Origin: Lachnospiraceae bacterium UBA4338
Lineage (GTDB): Bacteria > Bacillota > Clostridia > Lachnospirales > Lachnospiraceae
Direction of reading: 5' to 3'
NCBI GenBank assembly: GCA_002393735.1
Contig: DGTK01000017.1
Span: forward strand, 1 to 64,000
Length of the DNA stretch: 64,000 bases
Numbering within the stretch: the stretch's first letter is position 1; each line of letters opens with the position of its first letter. Positions 25,359 through 34,561 of the stretch are shown here, piece after piece. The position numbers and the translations under genes were made by a program. The notes under the pieces were generated by a model. That model saw only the letters and a list, made by a program, of their open reading frames with translations. It did not search any database and was not told where the DNA came from.

Positions 25359-27308
25359 ATGGGGGTATATATTAACCTTGTACAAATGGCCATGTATTAT
25401 GTGAAAAATACCGACAGGGTTGAGAATTCTGAGAATTCAATTATGCTGGATTCGGTATATGCAGAAAGATCACTGGCTCAATATGTGGAAAGAGAAATTG
25501 AGAATAATTCATTGTTCTCAAGTTTTGATATTACATACAATATGGGACCGCTCTTTAAAAAAGAGTGGAATAATGTTATAAATGCATTTGCCTCTCTTAT
25601 GAAAAATAAAGAAGTATGCGTAGTGGATTATAAAGCAAGGGAAAATGCGGATGTTGATATTATTGAGCCAAAGTGTAATACAGGTTTGAAAGTCAGAGCT
25701 AATACTTATGCAGTGAGAATTTCCTCCTTTACCTGTACCATGGTGTGGCTCCCGAATCTGATTGTTATTAAAAATGACAGGGAACTTAAGGTTTATACTT
25801 ATAATCTTTTGGATTTCAGCTTTGTTAATACCCAGGTTGAGAAGAAAAAGAAGATTAATAATTACGGTACTCTTAAAATCAGCGGACCTTACACGACTCT
25901 GGAGATTCAGTCTTCAGTTGTTGAATGTGCTGAACTGATTAATGGTACTATTGAGATATATAAAAAATGCTTTCCGATTAATAAAGAAGAGGAAGAGGCT
26001 GATATTGAAGATATAATTGAAGAAGAAAAAAAGGACAGGATAATCAGCAAGTCCCAGAAATATACACAGATTATAAAAAGTCTGGGATTCGAAGTAGGGT
26101 TTATTGATGGTCAGCATCTTGATACATTTTTAGTATATCTTTTTAAATCAAACAGCGGAATTAATGATGATCTTCAAGATATACAGGAAATATTTAATAA
26201 TAAACTGGGCGATTATTATCTCTTTAAAGAAGTGGGAGATGATGAGTTTCTGATTTACGAGGAAACAGAGAAAAAAGCAGATGAAAATACCTATATCAAG
26301 AGGGTTTTGGATGATGCCATTGAAAGATCAAAGAAAATGGATATTCATAAAAAAGCCAAAAAGAATATGGGTAATGTGAAGGATTCTGCTTTGGAAAAGA
26401 CTGCATTTGTACGTTTTGAAAATAAAGAAAATGTTGTCAAAACCACAAAAACCTCTAAGAAGTCTCAGACAAATATGGGAGTCTTTAAGGCTGTTACTAA
26501 AGAGGATTCCATTGAGAGCATATTTGATGAACTTAATTCACTGACAGGTCTTGAGAATGTTAAGAAAGAACTTAGGGAACTTACATTTGTTGTTCAAAAC
26601 AGACAAAGAAGAGAGAAACAGGGACTTAAGACTCCTCCAATTTCTCTGCACCTCGTATTTACAGGTAATCCCGGAACAGGCAAAACCACCGTCGCAAGAT
26701 ATGTGGCTAAAATATACAAGTGTCTTGGCTTATTAAGTGAAGGACAAATGGTGGAAACTGACAGGAGCGGTCTTGTAGCCGGATATGTTGGTCAGACTGC
26801 CATTAAAACCAAAGAGGTCATTGACAGTGCTCTTGGCGGTGTTCTGTTTATTGATGAAGCTTATGCTCTTACAAATAAAACGGAAGGGGATTTTGGCATA
26901 GAGGCTGTAGATACTCTTTTAAAGGCAATGGAGGATAATAGAGATAACCTGGTGGTTATTGTGGCAGGTTATGATGATTTGATGGAAGAGTTTATCAGTT
27001 CCAATCCGGGCCTTAAATCAAGATTTAACAGGTTTATTCATTTTGATGATTATAAGCCGGAAGAAATGTATGACATATTTGAAGGTATGTGCAGGAAGTA
27101 CCAGTATACGGTTTCTGATGAAGCCAAAGATATGATTATTTCTTATTTGGAAAATGCCGATGCCGGTAAAATGGGCAACGGCCGAGGAGTAAGAAATCTG
27201 TTTGAAAAGGTGATTACAAAGCAGGCCAAGAGACTGGAAACCTCGCAAAGTCAGGATATTAAGGATCTTCAATTGATAATACCTGATGATTTCAGAGATA
27301 TATTCTAA
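25359..27308 (+). CDS. CbbX/SpoVK-type AAA+ ATPase with unknown N-terminal half
   Basis: 649 residues. The C-terminal 260 or so are a CbbX/SpoVK-clade AAA+ module: LTGLENVKKELREL, Walker A GNPGTGKT at 436-443, GLVAGYVGQTAIKTKEVI pore-type loop, Walker B VLFIDEAYAL from about 495, a SRF arginine-finger-type motif in LKSRFNRFIHF, and GNGRGVRNLFE sensor 2. The first 380 residues match nothing I recognise: a mixed alpha/beta region, a very acidic stretch near 208-228 (EEEEADIEDIIEEEKKD) and a basic linker near 325-385. No membrane span. AAGGAAATG precedes the ATG. It is followed by a terminator. Sporulation should not be inferred from the SpoVK similarity. Confidence 0.75.
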   Translation: MGVYINLVQMAMYYVKNTDRVENSENSIMLDSVYAERSLAQYVEREIENNSLFSSFDITYNMGPLFKKEWNNVINAFASLMKNKEVCVVDYKARENADVDIIEPKCNTGLKVRANTYAVRISSFTCTMVWLPNLIVIKNDRELKVYTYNLLDFSFVNTQVEKKKKINNYGTLKISGPYTTLEIQSSVVECAELINGTIEIYKKCFPINKEEEEADIEDIIEEEKKDRIISKSQKYTQIIKSLGFEVGFIDGQHLDTFLVYLFKSNSGINDDLQDIQEIFNNKLGDYYLFKEVGDDEFLIYEETEKKADENTYIKRVLDDAIERSKKMDIHKKAKKNMGNVKDSALEKTAFVRFENKENVVKTTKTSKKSQTNMGVFKAVTKEDSIESIFDELNSLTGLENVKKELRELTFVVQNRQRREKQGLKTPPISLHLVFTGNPGTGKTTVARYVAKIYKCLGLLSEGQMVETDRSGLVAGYVGQTAIKTKEVIDSALGGVLFIDEAYALTNKTEGDFGIEAVDTLLKAMEDNRDNLVVIVAGYDDLMEEFISSNPGLKSRFNRFIHFDDYKPEEMYDIFEGMCRKYQYTVSDEAKDMIISYLENADAGKMGNGRGVRNLFEKVITKQAKRLETSQSQDIKDLQLIIPDDFRDIF

Positions 27309-27326
27309 AAATTCTAATTCACACAG

Positions 27327-27354
27327 GCTGTCTGAACTTTCAGGCAGCTTTTTT
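27327..27354 (+). terminator. Terminator after the AAA+ gene
   Basis: A nine-base stem (GCTGTCTGA with TCAGGCAGC, one U-G pair) with a four-base loop, followed by six T. It separates the AAA+ gene from the sortase promoter. Confidence 0.88.
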
Positions 27355-27380
27355 ATTACGCCTAAATATTGTAAAAAACC

Positions 27381-27408
27381 TTGTAAAATCAACAATATAT
27401 TGTATAAT
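27381..27408 (+). promoter_or_regulatory. Candidate promoter of the sortase/BspA operon
   Basis: TTGTAA (-35, 27381-27386) and TATAAT (-10, 27403-27408) with 16-base spacing, just after a terminator. The predicted start is only about 15-20 bases before the sortase ATG at 27432, and no GGAGG-like site is visible there. Confidence 0.55.
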
Positions 27409-27431
27409 ATAATGTAGTATAGTGGGTTTTA

Positions 27432-28634
27432 ATGGAGATTTTTACGTTGGAAGAAGTATACGGTTACAGATGCAGGACCAAAGCAGAATATGAGGCGGCT
27501 TTGAGAGATGAGAAAAAGATTGAAAGAATCAAGGCCGGTATGGATGAAAATGACTTTAAGTCTGTTGAGAAAGTATACAGAAATCTGATTAATAATAAGT
27601 ATGATTTTGAGACTCCTGTGGGGACGGAGATTTTTGACGATTATATTTATGATTTATATAACAAAAATAAAAGTGGCTCAAAGGTTAGAAAGAGTAAGTC
27701 TGCTTTAAGTAAGAATGTAAGCAGGGCTGAGAGCAAAGGTAAGAAGGATGCTGCTAATAAGGCCAATGAAGATGATAACCTTTATGACGATCCGGAATTT
27801 GAGAAACTTGTTCAAAAAGAGATAAAAAAGAATAACAGTAAAAGGCGAATTGCTCTGTGGGCGCTTTTTATTCTGGCTTTTTTGTCCATAATTTATTTTG
27901 GATTATACAGTTATTATTCCAATAAATCTGACAAAATACAGCAGCAGGCCATAAATGCCAAGAAAGAGGCGGATACAGCCAGGGCGCTGGCTCAGTATGT
28001 GCCTACGGAAGTTGAAGCAGCCAATGACGAGGACTTCGTTTATGTGGAACCTACAGTGCTCGAAAAGTATGAAGATTTATATAATAGCAATAAAAGTCTA
28101 ATAGGATGGATAGAAATTGCCGATACTAATATTGATTATCCGGTTATGCAGACGGTTAATAATGAGTATTATCTGAATCATAACTTTAATCAGGAGCAGG
28201 ACAGGAATGGATGTATCTTCCTTGACTGCAATTGCAGCATATATCCAAGAAGTACCAATCTGATTATATACGGGCACCATATGAAGTCCGGAAAGATGTT
28301 TGGTACGCTTAATAAATTAGAGGATGAAAGTTTTTATAAGGATCATCCGTATATCTATTTTGATACAATTTATGAAGAAGGCGTTTATCAGATATGTTAC
28401 GTCTTCAGAGACAGAGTAAGAACAAATGATGATGTGGGATTTAAGTATTATGAATTCTATAATGCTTATACCAAGGAGGAATTTGATTCCTACATGCAGG
28501 AGATGAAGGATGCATCCCTTTATGATACAGGTGTGGATGCTAATTACGGCGATGTACTTATTACTTTATCAACCTGTGATTATGTGCAGAATAACGGCCG
28601 ATTCGTGGTTGTGGCCAAAAGAATAGAACTTTAG
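27432..28634 (+). CDS. srtB: Class B-type sortase with N-terminal cytoplasmic extension
   Basis: 400 residues. Residues 1-137 are charged and soluble, a membrane span follows at about 138-161, and then the external sortase domain with IGWIEIADTNIDYPVM, YGHHM (His282), TLSTC (Cys382) and GRFVVVAKR (Arg390), the His-Cys-Arg catalytic triad. This arrangement is closest to class B sortases. It would cleave a sorting motif and attach surface proteins to the wall; the next gene encodes a protein with a TPKTGD signal, the likely substrate. The 137-residue N-terminal region is unusual, as most sortases have only a short tail before the anchor. The ATG has a poor ribosome site. Confidence 0.85.
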   Translation: MEIFTLEEVYGYRCRTKAEYEAALRDEKKIERIKAGMDENDFKSVEKVYRNLINNKYDFETPVGTEIFDDYIYDLYNKNKSGSKVRKSKSALSKNVSRAESKGKKDAANKANEDDNLYDDPEFEKLVQKEIKKNNSKRRIALWALFILAFLSIIYFGLYSYYSNKSDKIQQQAINAKKEADTARALAQYVPTEVEAANDEDFVYVEPTVLEKYEDLYNSNKSLIGWIEIADTNIDYPVMQTVNNEYYLNHNFNQEQDRNGCIFLDCNCSIYPRSTNLIIYGHHMKSGKMFGTLNKLEDESFYKDHPYIYFDTIYEEGVYQICYVFRDRVRTNDDVGFKYYEFYNAYTKEEFDSYMQEMKDASLYDTGVDANYGDVLITLSTCDYVQNNGRFVVVAKRIEL

Positions 28635-28656
28635 ATTATCTTACGGAGGCTTGGAA

Positions 28657-31600
28657 ATGGCTAATAAGAAAAAAACTAAAAAGAGACTCAGCAGAAGAAT
28701 GAGAAAGACAATCAGAATTACTTCTGCGGTTATTCTACTTCTTTCAGCAATTGGAGTTGCTCTTATTCCACAGAGTAAAAAGACTTCAGCGGCAGATCCG
28801 GCAATAGTAACAGTTAAAGATGAAGACAGCAGTATTCCTGTTATTACGGCTTCTGATAAAATATATACCACCGGTGATGGTATGTTCCAGTTTGCCTACG
28901 TAAATAAGGGTAGCGGTGGTGATAAGGTTGCCGTAATTGTAGGTTATGACTATGAGCGTTCACTTGATGGCGGTCAGCTTACCATTCCGGACTCTTTTGA
29001 TGCTTATGTTAAATATACACATGCTCAGGGTACTACAGCCGGTTATGCTGCAGTAGGTAAGAGCGAAAATGTTTTATATTATCCTTTATACAAAGATGTA
29101 ACAACAACCACTACTGACCCTGAGTCAGGAGAAGAAATAGAACAGACAGAAAGAGTTTTAGATTCTTACAGACCATGTCTTTATTCTGATTTTAATGAAT
29201 GGTATTACGATTCAGAAAAAGGCGGAGCAAAGAGAGATGTTAAGGATTTCTACTATACCGCCAACGGAACTGATTATCTGCCGACAACTGATGAAGCATA
29301 TCAGTGGATTCATGAAGCAACAGTAGCCTATATTTCAAGCCAGCATGTTGTTAAATCTGCTGATGAGACCACATGGGTACTTGACCCGACACCTAATACG
29401 GGTATTTTCTCCCAGGCAAGTAATATTAAAAACCTTACCGTGGGAAGGAACCTGCTTGGTATCGGTAATTTTGCATTTTATAACTGTGCATCACTTCAGG
29501 GAATTACACTTGCTGATGGTATCAATACAATCGGTAATTCGGCATTTGCAAACTGCGTTAACCTTAAATCAGTTGATATTCCTGCCAATTCTGCAATTAC
29601 AGCAATTGGTGACCATGCATTTTACAATAACAGAAGTCTGGAAAGTTTTACAGTTCCGGTAGCTGTCAGAAAAATAGGTGACAGTGCTTTTGAGAACTGC
29701 GCTGCCATTAAAGATATTGATATGAGTGCAGGAGGACAGAATGTACTTCTTGATACTCTCGGCGATGATGTATTCAAAGGCTGTACAGCCTTAGAGAGTC
29801 TTAGCTTCCCTGATACCTTTAATCAGGATATTGAAGCCGGATGGCTTGAAGGTGATTCGTCACTTAAATATATCAGAATTCCGAATACTCTTATGAATGT
29901 GGTACCAAGTGCTGATTTTACCATGGCAGATCTGCTTGCCCAGGTACCGGAGGAATTCTATTTTGAAGGTGCTGACTCATCAAAGATTCATACAACATCA
30001 ACAGATAATTCTTTCTCATTTAAGTATCTTGATGAAGAAATATATGAGAAAGTTGTGAATAATAACGGTAAAATAGTATACAGAGTTAATGATAATAATG
30101 AACTTATATACTTCTCAATGGAACCTACCGTATCCGAGGTGGATATTCCGGACGCCATCGGTCCTTATCATGTAACCAAGATTGGCGGTGATTCCTTCAC
30201 TGATAATGCCAACCTTACCAAGATTACAATTCCTTCATCAATTAATGAGATTGAAGGTAATGCATTCAAGGGCTGCTATAACTTAAAAGATGTTATTTTT
30301 GAAGAACCGATTAATCTTTCATATATTGGCGACGGGGCTTTTGACACACAGGTTGTTGATTCATCTGTGAGTCTTCCGACGAATCCTGAACTTACATTTA
30401 CAGGTGTGGCGGAAAAAGGTTCTGCTCCGTTTGATTATGCCATGGACCCGAATCATAAGATTAACAGGGGTTCACAGCAGACAACCTATATTAAGTTCTA
30501 TACAGGATGGCCAAGTAATCTGACAATTCAGTATAATCCTGATGATAATGCCGCTGAACTTATTGATTATCCTCATCTTGAGGAACTTGCAGGATATACC
30601 GCTGATGATTATCCGTATATCACACCTGAAATGGCACAGGCTGCTTCATCTGCCAAGGCTGCTTATGATTCAGGCGCTTCCTTAACGGAAGATCAGAGAA
30701 ATATAATTAATTCTGCTCTTAATATTGATATTCCTAACGGTGTTGAGACCATTAAAGACGGTATCTTCTCGGGTAAAGACGAGGCCGGTAATGTTATTGG
30801 CTCACCTAATACCGATATTAAGACTATTACAACAGAGAATCTTAAGAAGATTGATCCATATGCATTTGCCGGTTGTACAGAACTTATCGGTGCATATATA
30901 AACGGTGATACCGCATCTATTGGGGATTTTGCTTTCCAGGATGATGAAAAATTAGCAGATGTGGATATTACACCAAGTCTTCAGAGTCTCGGAACAGCGC
31001 CATTTGCATCATGTAAATCCCTTTCCGATGTGGATTTCAAAGGAAGTAACAACTTCGTATGTTCTGATGCGGCTATTTATGAATATGATGCCAACAAGAA
31101 GAAATCCACATTGATTGAAGTTCTTAAGGCTAAAGGTCTTACCTATGGTTCGGGGGCAATGAACAGTGCCGAACTTGGTGAAGTAAGTAATATTTATCCA
31201 TATGCGTTCTATGACTGCGATGGTGTAATCAGTGCGGATTTATCCGAATCCGGTATCGACCAGATTCCTGAATCCTGCTTTGAAGGTACGGATAACTTAT
31301 TCATGGTTAATCTTCCTGAAAGCAACAGAAGCATCGGACCTAATGCTTTTAAGGAAAGTAATATAAGATATGTGGATATTCCTACAGGTACATCGGTTAT
31401 TGATAATTCCGCTTTTGACGGGGATCCTCAGACTATTACATTTTATGCTGAACCGGATTCTCCTGCTAAATATTATGCGGACCATTATCCTAATATCATA
31501 GTTGCCGATAAGCCTGTAACTTATAAGGTTACTTTCTATGATGAGGATACAGTAACGATTCTTGATACTGTAACTGTTAATGAAGGAGAGGATGCAACCA

Positions 31601-32970
31601 CACATGTTGTTCCTTCAAAAGAGGGATATACATTTGAGGGATGGAGACCTGAACCTACAAACATTACTGAGAATACAAAGGTTTATGCTACTTATAAAGA
31701 GATTGTAGAAGAAGAGACATTATTTACAGTTAAGTTTGTTGATTATGATGATACTGTACTTATGACACAGACTGTTAAATATGGCGAGGACTGTATTGTT
31801 CCTCAGAGTCCTACAAGAACAGGATATGTATTCGCAGGCTGGAGACCGGCTATAACCAATATTACACAGGATACCATTACCTATGCTCAGTATGAAAAAG
31901 AAGAGGACAGCCAGATTGATCCGACTCCTACACCTGATGACGGTAATAATAACGGCAATAACGGTAACAACGGTAATAACAACGGCAATAACGGTAATAA
32001 TGGTAATAATGGAAATAGCGACACCAACAACGGTGGCAACAACAATAACAACAACGGAAGCAATAACGGGGGCAGCAACAGTAATAACGGAAGTAATTCA
32101 ACTCCGGCAGCTCCAACCCTTTATACTCTTACGGTAGTTAACGGTTCCGGTTCCGGAAGTTATGCAGCAGGTGCCCAGGCTATTGTTGTAGCCAATAATC
32201 CTGCAACAGGAAAGAAGTTTGATAAGTGGACTATTGATAATGACAAGGCTAAACTTGCAAGCGCATCAATAACAGCAACAGTTGTTACAATGCCTGCAGC
32301 CAATGTTACAGTTACTGCAAACTATGTTGATGATAAGAGTTCTTCCGGTTCAGGTTCAGGCTCAGGTTCATCATCAAGCAAGACTACAACACCTTCAAAT
32401 ACAACATTTAATGTTAATAAGACAGGTATATCAAATACATCTGTTGCATCGGCAAGTGTTTCAGGTTCAACAGATAATTACATCTTAAAACTTACTGATT
32501 CTGCCACAGCGAAAGAAGAAGTAGAAGAGGCGCTTAAAGAGAAGTATGGTACACTTGATAATATTAAATATTTTGCATTTGACTTATCATTATATGATTC
32601 CACAGGTAAGACCAAGATTGAGAATAAGGATGGACTTAAAGTAAATGTTACACTCCCTATTCCTGATGATCTGGTTCAGTATGCAGGTAATAATAAGATT
32701 TGTTATGTAGTTAATGGCGAACTTAAAGAATTAAATCCTAAGTTTACAACCATTAACAAAGTACCTTGTATGACATTTACGGCGTCTCACTTCTCGCCAT
32801 ATGCGATTTATGTTGATACAGGTAACTTAAGTGCATCCAAGTCATATAATGCAACACCTAAGACAGGCGACGGAATTGCTCCTAAGTATTTCCTTGCAGT
32901 TGCGCTTTTAGCACTTTCAGGATTCTTATTCCTTAAGAAAGATAAAAGAAAAGTTGCAACAGCCAAATAG
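28657..32970 (+). CDS. BspA-like LRR surface protein with sorting signal
   Basis: About 1437 residues from the ATG 7 bases after GGAGG. A long, basic signal region (KKKTKKRLSRRMRKT, hydrophobic about 25-42) opens the protein. Many LRR_5/BspA repeats follow (I..IG..AF..C..L..I.IP type) over roughly 230-940. Two Listeria-Bacteroides (InlB B-type) repeats come at about 955-1014 and 1024-1085, each ending in GW-RP-NIT. After these are an Asn/Gly-rich linker (about 1094-1148), a further divergent InlB-like repeat (to about 1220), a Ser/Gly linker and a final beta domain. The end is TPKTGD (1400-1405), a hydrophobic span and KKDKRK, a cell-wall sorting signal. Probably exported and linked to peptidoglycan by the sortase encoded 22 bases upstream; roles in adhesion are known for BspA relatives. 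Confidence 0.85.
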   Translation: MANKKKTKKRLSRRMRKTIRITSAVILLLSAIGVALIPQSKKTSAADPAIVTVKDEDSSIPVITASDKIYTTGDGMFQFAYVNKGSGGDKVAVIVGYDYERSLDGGQLTIPDSFDAYVKYTHAQGTTAGYAAVGKSENVLYYPLYKDVTTTTTDPESGEEIEQTERVLDSYRPCLYSDFNEWYYDSEKGGAKRDVKDFYYTANGTDYLPTTDEAYQWIHEATVAYISSQHVVKSADETTWVLDPTPNTGIFSQASNIKNLTVGRNLLGIGNFAFYNCASLQGITLADGINTIGNSAFANCVNLKSVDIPANSAITAIGDHAFYNNRSLESFTVPVAVRKIGDSAFENCAAIKDIDMSAGGQNVLLDTLGDDVFKGCTALESLSFPDTFNQDIEAGWLEGDSSLKYIRIPNTLMNVVPSADFTMADLLAQVPEEFYFEGADSSKIHTTSTDNSFSFKYLDEEIYEKVVNNNGKIVYRVNDNNELIYFSMEPTVSEVDIPDAIGPYHVTKIGGDSFTDNANLTKITIPSSINEIEGNAFKGCYNLKDVIFEEPINLSYIGDGAFDTQVVDSSVSLPTNPELTFTGVAEKGSAPFDYAMDPNHKINRGSQQTTYIKFYTGWPSNLTIQYNPDDNAAELIDYPHLEELAGYTADDYPYITPEMAQAASSAKAAYDSGASLTEDQRNIINSALNIDIPNGVETIKDGIFSGKDEAGNVIGSPNTDIKTITTENLKKIDPYAFAGCTELIGAYINGDTASIGDFAFQDDEKLADVDITPSLQSLGTAPFASCKSLSDVDFKGSNNFVCSDAAIYEYDANKKKSTLIEVLKAKGLTYGSGAMNSAELGEVSNIYPYAFYDCDGVISADLSESGIDQIPESCFEGTDNLFMVNLPESNRSIGPNAFKESNIRYVDIPTGTSVIDNSAFDGDPQTITFYAEPDSPAKYYADHYPNIIVADKPVTYKVTFYDEDTVTILDTVTVNEGEDATTHVVPSKEGYTFEGWRPEPTNITENTKVYATYKEIVEEETLFTVKFVDYDDTVLMTQTVKYGEDCIVPQSPTRTGYVFAGWRPAITNITQDTITYAQYEKEEDSQIDPTPTPDDGNNNGNNGNNGNNNGNNGNNGNNGNSDTNNGGNNNNNNGSNNGGSNSNNGSNSTPAAPTLYTLTVVNGSGSGSYAAGAQAIVVANNPATGKKFDKWTIDNDKAKLASASITATVVTMPAANVTVTANYVDDKSSSGSGSGSGSSSSKTTTPSNTTFNVNKTGISNTSVASASVSGSTDNYILKLTDSATAKEEVEEALKEKYGTLDNIKYFAFDLSLYDSTGKTKIENKDGLKVNVTLPIPDDLVQYAGNNKICYVVNGELKELNPKFTTINKVPCMTFTASHFSPYAIYVDTGNLSASKSYNATPKTGDGIAPKYFLAVALLALSGFLFLKKDKRKVATAK
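31941..32100 (+). repeat. Low-complexity Asn/Gly codon repeat
   Basis: Imperfect tandem units of six and nine bases built from GGTAATAAC/GGCAATAAC variants encode GNN and GNNN runs in the BspA-like protein. The frame is kept throughout. The repeat acts as a flexible linker between InlB-type repeats and could vary in copy number by slippage. Confidence 0.75.
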
Positions 32971-32987
32971 TTGTTAGAGGATAATCT

Positions 32988-34541
32988 ATGAAGAAGAGCA
33001 TTAAAATAATTACAATTTCAGCCATAACTCTTTGTCTGATTGCTGTCATAGTTTTAGCTTCATCTGTATTATCATCAAAAGCAGAAAGCGGAACTTTGTC
33101 CGTAAGTGATGAAACGTTATATAAATATGAGGGCACGGATACCAGGGTAACTGTGCCTTCCGGTGTTAAAACCATTGGCAAAGGGGCTTTTGAAGATTGC
33201 GACAGCATAGAAGTAATCTATCTTCCAAGTAGCCTTGAAACAATTGAATATAATGCTTTTGCTGAGATGGATTCCTTAAAGAGAATTCAGATTCCTGATT
33301 CGGTTACATTTATTGGAACCGGGGCTTTGGCCAACTGTCCTAATCTTACATCAGTGGAGATTGGTAAGGGTGTAGAGAAATTAGGTTCAGGTGTTTTCTC
33401 AGGCTGTAATTCTTTAAAGAAAGTATCTTTAAATGAGAATAATAAATATCTTTCCTATAGTGATGGCGTTTTATATAATGCTGATAAATCAACAATATAT
33501 GCAATGATGCCGGGAAGAGAGAAGATATCATATGTAATGAATAATAATGTTAATTTCATTACACCTTATTCATTTTACGGTGTGGATGCTCTTGAACATG
33601 TGGCATTATCATCAAATCTTACAGATGTATCTCCGTATGCTTTTTCGGGAGCAGATAGTCTTAAGTCTGTAACAATCGGTTTTAATACCAAAACCATAGA
33701 CATTAATGCTTTTGAGAATTGTACATCTTTAGAGCAGATTCATATTCCTGACTCTGTAACAGCAATTCATCCTTCATCATTTGATGGCTGCACCAATATC
33801 GGTTTTTATGCACCGGAGTTCAGTGTAGGATATAATTATGCTCTGGATAAGGGTATTCCGATTCTTAATAATCCAATTTATGATTTGAATATTGCGGAAT
33901 CTACCAAGTATGATAAGAAAGAAACTTCTGAGCCAAAGGAGGAAACCGAAGGCAATACGGTAACCATTAATGGTGTAACCCAGGTTATCAAGCCGGAAGT
34001 TGAAGAGGAAAGAGTGCCAGATGGTCCTGATGTACTGGCAAGTACACAGGTTGTTAATTCTGAAGCAGTAGTTCTTCTTGACGTCACACAGCCAAAGGTT
34101 GTATCTTCTAATGGCATAGTTGAATATGGTAATGTTCTGGAAGATTATCTCGAGGATGGAGTAATTCCGGATAATCTGTATTACATGAAGAAAGACTTAA
34201 AGACCATCAGCATACCTGAAGGAATTAAAGAGATAGGTTCATTCTCTTTTGCCAGATCGGGTATTCAGACTGTAGTAATTCCTGAGGGGGTTACCACAAT
34301 CGGGAAAGGGGCATTCTATCACTGTGATGATCTGAAAGATGTGAGCATTCCTTCCACGGTAACCGATGTGGGAGAGCATGCATTCGAACATACGGCTTTT
34401 ATTCAGGACTATTACGACAACGGAACCGAGGATTATCTCATTATAGGTGATGGTATTCTTATTGCATACAGATGTGATGATAAGGATTTTAAGCTTCCTT
34501 CAAATGTTAAGAAGGTTGCCTGCCAAATCCCTACTAAATAA
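32988..34541 (+). CDS. BspA-like LRR protein, membrane-anchored or secreted
   Basis: 517 residues. An N-terminal signal/anchor (MKKSIKIITISAITLC, hydrophobic to about 30) is followed by LRR_5 repeats of the BspA type, for example VTVPSGVKTIGKGAFEDC and IQIPDSVTFIGTGALANC, in two blocks (about 45-285 and 400-470). A spacer rich in Glu, Thr and Val separates them (about 295-385). Unlike the upstream protein there is no sorting motif, and it ends shortly after a DYLIIGDGILIAY segment. Start ATG after GAGG. Gap of 17 bases from the larger protein; likely the third gene of the sortase operon. Probably held by its N-terminal segment or released. Confidence 0.75.
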   Translation: MKKSIKIITISAITLCLIAVIVLASSVLSSKAESGTLSVSDETLYKYEGTDTRVTVPSGVKTIGKGAFEDCDSIEVIYLPSSLETIEYNAFAEMDSLKRIQIPDSVTFIGTGALANCPNLTSVEIGKGVEKLGSGVFSGCNSLKKVSLNENNKYLSYSDGVLYNADKSTIYAMMPGREKISYVMNNNVNFITPYSFYGVDALEHVALSSNLTDVSPYAFSGADSLKSVTIGFNTKTIDINAFENCTSLEQIHIPDSVTAIHPSSFDGCTNIGFYAPEFSVGYNYALDKGIPILNNPIYDLNIAESTKYDKKETSEPKEETEGNTVTINGVTQVIKPEVEEERVPDGPDVLASTQVVNSEAVVLLDVTQPKVVSSNGIVEYGNVLEDYLEDGVIPDNLYYMKKDLKTISIPEGIKEIGSFSFARSGIQTVVIPEGVTTIGKGAFYHCDDLKDVSIPSTVTDVGEHAFEHTAFIQDYYDNGTEDYLIIGDGILIAYRCDDKDFKLPSNVKKVACQIPTK

Positions 34542-34561
34542 ATTTATTACATGGAGGACAT

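Noticed and set aside
25359..27308. Naming the AAA+ gene spoVK
   Set aside because: The similarity covers only the AAA+ core and there is no sporulation gene context or matching N-terminus.
31941..32100. CRISPR-like tandem repeat
   Set aside because: Units are 6-9 bases with no unique spacers, and they code in frame for an Asn/Gly linker.
31887..32137. Leu/Pro-rich or Thr/Ile-rich frames within the Asn/Gly repeat
   Set aside because: Alternative frames of a low-complexity coding repeat; no start signals of their own.
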